From: Actinomycetota bacterium
Lineage (GTDB): Bacteria > Actinomycetota > UBA4738
Assembly (NCBI GenBank): GCA_005888465.1
Contig: VAYJ01000134.1
Location: forward strand, 6,757-16,027
Reading direction: 5' to 3'
Length of the DNA: 9,271 nucleotides
The notes under the pieces were generated by a model. It was not told the origin of the DNA and searched no databases. It saw only the letters and a list, made by a program, of their open reading frames with translations. The translations under genes were made by a program, and so were the position numbers. Each line of letters begins with the position of its first letter. Position 1 is the stretch's first letter. This document shows positions 1 through 5,140 of the stretch, one piece after another.

Positions 1-658
1 TGACGACCCACACGACGCAGTCGGCGATGTCCCCGGCGGCGAGCGGCGTCAGTCCCTCGTAAACCTTCTGGGCGCGGTCTTCGTCGCCGGCGAAGCGCAC
101 CAGGCTGAACTCGGTCTGCACCAGTCCCGGGTTGATCTCGGTGATCCGGACCGGATGGCCGAGGAGCTCCAGGCGGAGGGTCTTCGTGAACGCCCGTTCG
201 GCGTGCTTGGCCGAGGTGTAGCCCGCGCCCTGCGAGTACACCTCGAACCCGGCGATGCTGCCGATCACGACGACGTGCCCGTCGCCCGAGGCCTCGATCG
301 CGGGAAGGAGCGCTCGGGTGACCCTGACGGTCCCGAGGAAGTTGAGCTCGTACATGCGCCGCCATGCCTCGACGTCCGCCGCCGCGATCGTGTCTCGGCC
401 GAAGGCACCGCCCGCGTTGTTCACGAGCACGCGCGCCTCCGGGACCTGCTCGACGAAGGCATCGACGGAATCCGAGTTGGTGACGTCGAGAGGGAGCGCC
501 CGGGCCGCGGGACCGCACTGCGCGGCGACGGCCTCCAACCGGTCCAGGCGCCTCGCGCCCAGCACCACCGAGAACCCTTCTCGGGCGAGCGCCACGGCGG
601 CCGCGGCGCCGATGCCGGACGAGGCTCCGGTCACGACGGCGACACCCCGATCAGCCAC
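1..658 (-). CDS. SDR-family NAD(P)-dependent oxidoreductase (3' end beyond window)
   Basis: Classical short-chain dehydrogenase/reductase, a cytosolic Rossmann-fold oxidoreductase; the substrate cannot be read from sequence. 219 codons are visible and the C-terminus lies off the left edge. Visible motifs are the cofactor loop TGASSGIG (residues 10-17), LDV (57-59, adenine-side Asp), NNAG (80-83), catalytic Ser134 in VVVIGSIAG, and Y147-x3-K151 in YTSAK, followed by NPG (176-178) and the T-E-F segment after it. The whole catalytic tetrad is intact. The pattern resembles the YdfG-like serine/3-hydroxy-acid dehydrogenase group, including the late D-I-A-D-x-V-x-W segment, but that substrate assignment is an inference. 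The GTG start at 658 is chosen because a TAAGCT -10 box ends exactly 6 nt before it, the geometry of a leaderless transcript, and because the cofactor motif begins at the usual distance from it. It is divergent from the AI-2E permease gene. Confidence 0.93.
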   Translation of the reverse strand, partial: MADRGVAVVTGASSGIGAAAAVALAREGFSVVLGARRLDRLEAVAAQCGPAARALPLDVTNSDSVDAFVEQVPEARVLVNNAGGAFGRDTIAAADVEAWRRMYELNFLGTVRVTRALLPAIEASGDGHVVVIGSIAGFEVYSQGAGYTSAKHAERAFTKTLRLELLGHPVRITEINPGLVQTEFSLVRFAGDEDRAQKVYEGLTPLAAGDIADCVVWVV

Positions 659-716
659 GGCCCGAGCTTATCGAACGCCTGCGCAGGCTCGCGGTGCCGC
701 GTAAGCTCGAACGGCG
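659..716. promoter_or_regulatory. Divergent promoter region with central palindrome
   Basis: The 58-bp gap between two divergent genes holds two identical TAAGCT -10 boxes facing away from each other: 665-670 (minus, 6 nt before the GTG at 658) and 702-707 (plus, 9 nt before the ATG at 717). They are part of an inverted repeat, CGAGCTTA at 663-670 and TAAGCTCG at 702-709. Between them is a perfect 12-bp palindrome, GCCTGCGCAGGC, at 677-688. No convincing -35 hexamer and no Shine-Dalgarno sequence is visible for either gene, consistent with leaderless or near-leaderless transcripts. The palindrome sits where a shared dimeric regulator could bind; which regulator is unknown. Confidence 0.5.
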
Positions 717-1826
717 ATGCGCGATGCCGAGGAGCTGTCGCTCCGAGATCACCTCGAGCAGGTGATGCCCGAGGGCGGCAGGGCCCGCCGGCTGCTGGGG
801 CTGGGGGTGGTCGCCTGGTCCGCGATCGGCGGCGCGGTCCTCCTTTGGGTGCTCGGCAGGGTGCTGGAGCGGCTTGCCGGCATCTTCCCCTACCTCGTCG
901 TCGCGGGCTTGGTGGTGCTGCTGTTGAACCCACCCCTTCGCCGGCTCACGCGTCTGGGCGTTCCGCGGCGCCTCGGAGCGACGCTGCTCTTCGGCCTCGC
1001 CGTCGTCCTGTTCGCCCTGCTGATCGCGCTCGCCGTCCCCGCGCTCATCTCCCAGGCCTCCCATCTGCAGGTGTCATCCCCCGAGCTGCTCCGCAAGGGC
1101 GGGGGGGCGTTCGAGCGCCTGTCGCGATCGAGCAATCCGATGCTTCGCAAGGTCGGCTCCTCGATCGCGAGCTGGATCCAGGCGCACGCGGGGAGCGCGC
1201 CCCAGGCGCTGCACACCCTGGCGTCGGCCGGGCTCCGGTTCGCCCATGCGGGGCTGATCCTGCTGATCGGGGCGTTCCTTGGCTTCCTGCTCCTGGTGTC
1301 GCTTCCCGAGACGGCCAAGGGGCTGGTGGCCATGGTGCCGCCGGGCCGCCGGGAGCGCTTGGGACCGACGATCGAGGAGATCCGCCGGATCGTCGCGGGC
1401 TACGTCCGGGCGAGGCTGATCGTGTCCTTCGTGGTGGGGGTCCTCGCCACGTTCGGCCTGTGGCTGATCCACATGCCGTTTTGGCTCGTCCTCGGCCTCA
1501 TCATCGGCGTGGCGAACATCGTGCCGATGCTCGGATCGTGGATCGGCGCGGCGCCGGCGGCCCTCGTGGCGCTCGTCACCAAGCCGCCGTCGTTCCTGAT
1601 CCTCCTGGGTATCGTGATCGTGCTCTCGCACTCGATCGACGCGTACGTCCTGTCGCCAATCGTGCTGAAGGAGACGACGAAGCTGCATCCCGTCATCGTG
1701 CTGCTTGCCGTGCTCGTCGGCGCGGAGCTGTTCGGCTTCTGGGGCATCATCGCGGCCCTCCCCGTCGCTGGGATCATCCAGCTCTGGCTCCGCGAGTGGG
1801 CGCTCCCGCGGCTGACCGAGGTCTGA
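717..1826 (+). CDS. AI-2E family transporter (permease)
   Basis: A 369-residue polytopic membrane protein of the AI-2E transporter family (PF01594, TqsA/YdiK/PerM-like). Visible are an N-terminal hydrophobic block (about 26-72, two helices), a third helix (about 86-112), a soluble stretch (113-175) and then five or so further helices to residue 358, the usual family topology of about eight helices. The conserved C-terminal part is clear: NIVPMLGSWIG (267-277), and from LSHSIDAYVLSPIVLKE (303-319) to the Gly-rich FGFWGIIAALPVAG (339-352). Family members have been linked to autoinducer-2 export, sodium/proton antiport or other small solutes, so the cargo is not predictable here. The ATG at 717 follows a TAAGCT -10 box by 9 nt with no Shine-Dalgarno sequence. 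ATG 765 is a less likely alternative. The next gene starts 10 bp after the stop. Confidence 0.93.
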   Translation: MRDAEELSLRDHLEQVMPEGGRARRLLGLGVVAWSAIGGAVLLWVLGRVLERLAGIFPYLVVAGLVVLLLNPPLRRLTRLGVPRRLGATLLFGLAVVLFALLIALAVPALISQASHLQVSSPELLRKGGGAFERLSRSSNPMLRKVGSSIASWIQAHAGSAPQALHTLASAGLRFAHAGLILLIGAFLGFLLLVSLPETAKGLVAMVPPGRRERLGPTIEEIRRIVAGYVRARLIVSFVVGVLATFGLWLIHMPFWLVLGLIIGVANIVPMLGSWIGAAPAALVALVTKPPSFLILLGIVIVLSHSIDAYVLSPIVLKETTKLHPVIVLLAVLVGAELFGFWGIIAALPVAGIIQLWLREWALPRLTEV

Positions 1827-1836
1827 GGCGAGCCCG

Positions 1837-2172
1837 GTGTGCCGTTCGCTGAAGGTGCTGTGCGCGGCGCCGGGCCCGGATCGGATGGGGGCATTGAAGC
1901 GGGCGACGGCCTCGGCGAGTTGGGAGCTGGTGGGGGGGGTCGCGGACGGGGCGGACCTGCGCGCTCAGCTCACGTCCTGGCGCCCCGACGTGGTCGTCCT
2001 GCAGGACATGGGTGAGGACGCTGTCGCCCTGGTCCGCTCGACGCTGCCGCTCGCCCGGATCGTCAGCGTCGGCGTCGTAGTCCCGGGGGCCGATGCCTGG
2101 GCGGGCACCGAGGACGTCGTTCGGGACGCCGTCCTGGGGCTACCGCGCCCCGGCGGGCCCGTGCGCGGCTAG
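1837..2172 (+). CDS. Small receiver-like hypothetical protein
   Basis: A 111-residue soluble protein of unknown function. It starts at GTG 1837, 10 bp after the AI-2E gene stop; a GAGG overlapping that stop codon can serve as ribosome-binding site, so the two genes are probably co-transcribed. The order of segments resembles the first two thirds of a CheY-like receiver: strand LKVLCAA (5-11), helix, WELVGGVADGADL (29-41), then RPDVVVLQD (49-57) and a strand RIVSVGVVV (74-82). The acidic pair expected after strand 1 is replaced by Cys-Ala-Ala. The position normally held by the phospho-accepting Asp is Gln56, with Asp57 next to it, and no conserved Lys is evident. It would therefore be a degenerate, non-phosphorylated receiver, or a different alpha/beta fold. 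No DNA-binding domain is present. A run of eight G (1932-1939) lies in frame. Its stop overlaps the stop of the opposing rpf gene. Confidence 0.7.
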   Translation: MCRSLKVLCAAPGPDRMGALKRATASASWELVGGVADGADLRAQLTSWRPDVVVLQDMGEDAVALVRSTLPLARIVSVGVVVPGADAWAGTEDVVRDAVLGLPRPGGPVRG

Positions 2173-2720
2173 CCCGAAGCCCAGCGGAAACAGACGGGCC
2201 AGGCTCCGGGGCCCTCGACGGCAAGAACCCGCTCGGCGACCGCGATCTGCTGCTCCCGCGAGTAGGGGAACCAGCCGGTGCTGTCGAACGGCCCGCCGCC
2301 GAAGGCGAACCAGGTGGTGTGGGCGAACTGTAGCCCGCCCCAGTAGGTCCCCGCGTTGATGTTCCACTGGCCGTGGCTCTCGCAGTAGGCGGTCGCGTCC
2401 CAGTCCGGGCGTCCGCTTGTCACGGTCGCGGGTGTGGCGAGCGTCGCCAGTTGCTGCCGGCTGTGGGGGCCGCCGCGGTGGGCGGTGCGGATGAGCGCTC
2501 CAACGGCCAGGCGACTCGCATCGGCCGAGACGGTCACCAGGGGAACCTCGAAGCTCGAGCTCGCGGGCGAGGCGAGGCTCGAGGGCCGAGCAGCGCTTGC
2601 GGCGAAGGCCAACGCGGGCATGGTCCGCATCCGGGGAGCGGAGACGATCGTTGCAGCGGCGATCAGCGCGAGGGACAGGGCGGCCGCGTGGCGGACATGG
2701 TGTTGTGGGTTCGAGTGCAT
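2169..2720 (-). CDS. Rpf-like secreted transglycosylase (resuscitation-promoting factor domain)
   Basis: A 183-residue exported peptidoglycan hydrolase predicted to cleave the glycan strand as a lytic transglycosylase; Rpf proteins of this fold stimulate regrowth of dormant actinobacteria. Residues 1-28 form a signal peptide (basic start, hydrophobic AAALSLALIAAATIVSA, likely cut after Ala28 or further downstream). Residues 29-103 are a Ser/Ala/Pro-rich linker without LysM, G5 or DUF348 repeats. The Rpf domain occupies about 104-179: W107-D, Y112-C113-E114-S with E114 as the expected catalytic acid, W119-NINAG, YWGGLQFAHTTW (126-137), the REQQIAVAERVL helix (155-166), GPGAWPVC (170-177). Cys113 and Cys177 can form the family's disulfide. 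The family's usual CESGG reads CESHG here. The ATG at 2720 gives a sensible signal peptide; GGGGGTGA at 2733-2740 is a somewhat distant Shine-Dalgarno sequence (12 nt). Promoter and leader are described separately. Confidence 0.9.
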   Translation of the reverse strand: MHSNPQHHVRHAAALSLALIAAATIVSAPRMRTMPALAFAASAARPSSLASPASSSFEVPLVTVSADASRLAVGALIRTAHRGGPHSRQQLATLATPATVTSGRPDWDATAYCESHGQWNINAGTYWGGLQFAHTTWFAFGGGPFDSTGWFPYSREQQIAVAERVLAVEGPGAWPVCFRWASG

Positions 2721-2900
2721 ATGAGGAGCTGGTCACCCCCGATGTGTAGACAGGGTTATCTGCCCCGTCGTTGGCACGGCAGGTCGCGGGTGCTGGCATT
2801 CACCTCCTTGTCCAATCAGGCGTTCCACTACTGGGCGCGCGCAATGGAAAGGGCAGGGGGTAGGGGCGGGCGCGACCAAATGGATACGCGGGTTCTGTGG
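2721..2900 (-). promoter_or_regulatory. Long rpf leader; candidate divergent c-di-AMP (ydaO-type) riboswitch
   Basis: If transcription begins about 7 nt after the -10 box at 2907-2912, the rpf mRNA carries a leader of roughly 180 nt, far longer than for other genes here. Reading along the minus strand, three stretches resemble conserved ydaO/yuaA segments in the right order: GGAAC (around 2825), GGAGGTGAAT (2798-2807, compare GGGGUGAAUC) and CAGATAACC (2754-2762, compare CAGCUAACC). The last lies in the loop and 3' arm of a 7-bp hairpin (2749-2769: GACGGGG / CCCTGTC with one G-U pair). Known ydaO riboswitches in Actinobacteria often precede rpf and other cell-wall hydrolase genes. The match is imperfect and I could not identify the P1 closing stem or the GGGGGACCC segment, so this remains a candidate from memory of the consensus, not a confirmed riboswitch. 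Confidence 0.33.
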
Positions 2901-2906
2901 CCGAGC

Positions 2907-2936
2907 AGAGTACCCCAATGCTCGCCGAATGGTCAA
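2907..2936 (-). promoter_or_regulatory. Sigma70-type promoter of the rpf-like gene
   Basis: On the minus strand TTGACC (2931-2936) and TACTCT (2907-2912) are separated by 18 bp, close to the vegetative consensus. The predicted start is near 2900. It fires away from ispH, and its -35 box lies beside the palindrome pair at 2939-2960. Confidence 0.6.
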
Positions 2937-2938
2937 TA

Positions 2939-2960
2939 GTGAACTTTCACACAGTCTGTG
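2939..2960. repeat. Two adjacent small palindromes in the rpf/ispH intergenic region
   Basis: GTGAA-CT-TTCAC (2939-2950) and CACAG-T-CTGTG (2950-2960) are perfect 5-bp inverted repeats that share one base. They lie between the rpf -35 box and the ispH promoter. They could be an operator for a dimeric regulator acting on either or both genes; no specific regulator is recognised. Confidence 0.35.
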
Positions 2961-2976
2961 GAGGGTTCGTGGAGCC

Positions 2977-3012
2977 TTCGGGACCCCCGGGCGGCCCGGC
3001 TACGATGGGAGC
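2977..3012 (+). promoter_or_regulatory. Leaderless promoter of ispH
   Basis: TACGAT at 3001-3006, preceded by GGC, matches the actinobacterial -10 pattern TANNNT. The ispH ATG follows after exactly 6 nt, so the predicted transcription start coincides with the A of the start codon. A weak TTCGGG (2977-2982) lies 18 bp upstream as a possible -35 element. Confidence 0.55.
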
Positions 3013-3975
3013 ATGCCGAAGAGGATCATCTTGGCCTGGCCCCGGGGGTACTGCGCCGGCGTGGAGCGCGCGGTCGACACGGTAGAGCGGGCGCTTCGCA
3101 TGTTCGGCTCGCCCGTCTACGTGCGCAAGCAGATCGTCCACAACATCCACGTCGTGAGGGACCTGGAGCGCAAGGGGGCCGTGTTCGTCGAGGACGTCGC
3201 GGAGGTACCCAAGGGCGCTCCCGTGGTCCTGTCCGCTCACGGGGTCGCTCCCGAGGTCTACGCAGATTCAGCCGAGCGCGGCCTGTCGGTCATCGATGCG
3301 ACCTGCCCCCTGGTGACCAAGGTCCACCTGGAGGCCAGACGGTTCGCTCGCGAGGGCTTCACGATCCTGCTCATCGGCCACGAGGGCCACGAGGAGGTCG
3401 TGGGAACGAGCGGCGAGGCGCCGGAGCACGTGATCCTGGTGGGTACCCCCGCGGAGGCGCGCGAGGTTCATGTCCCCGACGGCAGTCGGGTCGCCTACCT
3501 CTCCCAGACCACCCTGTCGGTCGACGAGACGAACGAGGTCATCGACGTGCTCCGGGGCCGCTTCCCGGACATCGAAGGACCACCTCGAGACGACATCTGT
3601 TACGCGACCCAGAACCGCCAGGAGGCCGTGAAGGACCTCGCCTCGCAGGCGGACGTGATCCTGGTGATCGGCTCGGACAACTCGTCCAACTCACGCCGGC
3701 TGGTGGAGGTCGCGGTCGCGATGGGCACGCCCGCTCATCTCATCGACGACGAGTCGGAGATCGATGCCACATGGCTGGCCGGTCGCGACGTCGTGGGGGT
3801 CACCTCGGGCGCGTCCGCGCCGGAATGGCTCGTCGAGCGGGTCGTGGAGCACCTGAAGGAGCTTGGCGCGACCGAGGTCGAGCAACTGCACACCGTGGAC
3901 GAGCGAATGCGGTTCTCGCTGCCGCTGCAGGTTCGCTCGCTCAGCTCTCGATCGCGTGGGCCGGCGCCCGCGTGA
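3013..3975 (+). CDS. ispH: 4-hydroxy-3-methylbut-2-enyl diphosphate reductase (IspH/LytB)
   Basis: Cytosolic [4Fe-4S] enzyme of the last MEP (non-mevalonate) isoprenoid step, reducing HMBPP to IPP and DMAPP. The 320-residue length fits the family. All cluster ligands are present: C14 (GYCAGV), C98 (DATCPLV) and C196 (DICYATQNRQ). Substrate-site residues also match: H43, H76 (SAHGV), H126 and E128 in GHEGHEEV, T167 (QTT), S221 and N223 in GSDNSSNS, and S266 in TSGASAPEW. The ATG at 3013 is chosen over an in-frame upstream start at 2929, which would cross the promoter; the enzyme normally begins only a dozen residues before the first cysteine. It is divergent from rpf. The 3' end overlaps the opposing PhoU/RCK_C gene by 35 bp, giving a Ser/Arg/Pro-rich tail (310-320) beyond the conserved fold. 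Confidence 0.97.
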   Translation: MPKRIILAWPRGYCAGVERAVDTVERALRMFGSPVYVRKQIVHNIHVVRDLERKGAVFVEDVAEVPKGAPVVLSAHGVAPEVYADSAERGLSVIDATCPLVTKVHLEARRFAREGFTILLIGHEGHEEVVGTSGEAPEHVILVGTPAEAREVHVPDGSRVAYLSQTTLSVDETNEVIDVLRGRFPDIEGPPRDDICYATQNRQEAVKDLASQADVILVIGSDNSSNSRRLVEVAVAMGTPAHLIDDESEIDATWLAGRDVVGVTSGASAPEWLVERVVEHLKELGATEVEQLHTVDERMRFSLPLQVRSLSSRSRGPAPA

Positions 3976-5140
3976 GCGCCTCGAGCTCCGCGAACCCCTC
4001 CTCGGGTCCCACCGAGATCACGCGGTCTCCCGCCTCCAGCTCGAACCGCGGCCGGGGGCGGTAGATCCAGCGCCGGCCGCGCTGCACGGCCAGGACGAAC
4101 ATTCCCGTCTCGGTCTCGAGCTGAAGCTGCTTCAGTGAGTGGCCGACCGCGCGCGACCCGCGCTCGACGACCGATTCGGTAGCGACCTCCTCGGTCTCCT
4201 CGAGCGCCATCTGGATCACCGGGTGGAGCTCCTCGCCTTGCTCGATCAGCCACGTCATGTCGCGGGCGGCATCGAAGACGAGCTCGCTCGCGTAGCCCAG
4301 GCGCAGGAGCCCACGTAGCTCGTCCGTGTTCGCTGCCTCGGGCGCCGCCTTCAGCACCCAGGACTCGAGCTCGTCGTGAAGGATGTCGGAGCGTGACTCG
4401 AGGGTCGCCACTTCGGCGGCCAGCGCGCGGTCGTTGAACAGCAGTGCCGAGTACGCGAGGCCCACAGCGACCTCCGCGGAGTTCTTCATCTCGACGAGGA
4501 TGTCGACCGCCCGGTCCAGCTCGGTGAGCGGCTGGCCCTCCGTGACCGGCGCGTCCGGGAGCGAGGGCGCGCCGGCCACCTCGCGGATGAGGTTGACCCC
4601 CTCCTCGGGGCCCTGGAAGAGCAGCACGTCGCCCTCCGAGAGCACCGTGTCCGGCCCCGGGTCGAACTCCCATTCGCTCCCGCGCCGGACGGCGAGGAGC
4701 CACATGCCGGTCTCGCTCGGGAGCAGCAGCTCGCCGAGCGAGCGCCCGACCGAGGGGGCGTCAGGGCGAACCCGCACCCGTCCCACGATCTCATCCGCAT
4801 GCCGAAGGTCCGGCCGCAGGACGTCAGGGATGCCGAGCTTCGCCTGCACCACCCGGGCGATGTCCGATGCCGATTCGCCGATCTTCTCGATCGCGCCGGC
4901 CACGTGGAGCACGCCGCTCATCCCCTCGGCGTCCTCGGGGGAGCGCGCCGCGAGCATGGAGATCTCCCGCAGGCGCCAGAGGTAGCCGGCCAGCCGCTTG
5001 TTGAGGTCCTCGACCTCCTCAGCCAGGCTCTCGTCGTTGAAGAAGACCGCCGCGTAGGCGAGGTCGACCATCAGCTCGGAGGCGTCCTTCGCCTCGACGA
5101 GCAGCTGCTTGACGTTCCTCGGTTCGCCGTCCTCAGCCAT
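3941..5140 (-). CDS. Tandem PhoU-RCK_C (TrkA_C) regulatory protein
   Basis: A 399-residue soluble protein made of two copies of the same unit. Unit 1 has a PhoU-like helical domain (about 8-103; LLVEAKDASELMVDLAYAAV) followed by a TrkA C-terminal/RCK_C domain (about 121-190; SVGRSLGELLLPSETGMWLLAV, then GDVLLFQGPEEGV). Unit 2 repeats this at about 206-316 (DILVEMKNSAEVAVGLAYSALL) and 320-393 (AVGHSLKQLQLETETGMFVLAV, then GDRVISVGPEEGF). There is no membrane segment and no NAD-binding RCK_N domain. RCK_C domains bind ligands such as c-di-AMP or ions in potassium transport systems, and PhoU-like helices dock on membrane transporters. The ATG overlaps the end of the MgtE-like gene by 8 bp, so the two are translationally coupled and probably form one complex. 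I infer a regulatory subunit for that transporter. The ligand is not readable from sequence. Confidence 0.88.
   Translation of the reverse strand: MAEDGEPRNVKQLLVEAKDASELMVDLAYAAVFFNDESLAEEVEDLNKRLAGYLWRLREISMLAARSPEDAEGMSGVLHVAGAIEKIGESASDIARVVQAKLGIPDVLRPDLRHADEIVGRVRVRPDAPSVGRSLGELLLPSETGMWLLAVRRGSEWEFDPGPDTVLSEGDVLLFQGPEEGVNLIREVAGAPSLPDAPVTEGQPLTELDRAVDILVEMKNSAEVAVGLAYSALLFNDRALAAEVATLESRSDILHDELESWVLKAAPEAANTDELRGLLRLGYASELVFDAARDMTWLIEQGEELHPVIQMALEETEEVATESVVERGSRAVGHSLKQLQLETETGMFVLAVQRGRRWIYRPRPRFELEAGDRVISVGPEEGFAELEALTRAPAHAIES

Noticed and set aside
155..1852. Long plus-strand frame of 565 codons across the dehydrogenase and AI-2E regions
   Set aside because: Arg/Pro/Ala-rich antisense or off-frame translation of two recognisable genes; no domain of its own.
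1932..1939. Run of eight G as a possible phase-variation tract
   Set aside because: Short homopolymers are frequent at this GC content and the frame continues intact; at most a place to check for sequencing error.
2136..2151. GGGGC/GCCCC stem near the end of the small receiver-like gene as a terminator
   Set aside because: Only 5 bp, inside coding sequence and without a T-tract on either strand.
2140..2799. Minus-strand frame of 219 codons starting at an ATG just behind AAGGAGGTGA
   Set aside because: Overlaps rpf in another frame with no recognisable domain. The Shine-Dalgarno-like string is only about three bases from the ATG and is better explained as part of a structured leader. A short leader peptide cannot be fully excluded.
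2929..3012. 28-residue N-terminal extension of IspH
   Set aside because: Crosses the predicted promoter; the family starts just before the first cluster cysteine and the leaderless geometry fits the ATG at 3013.
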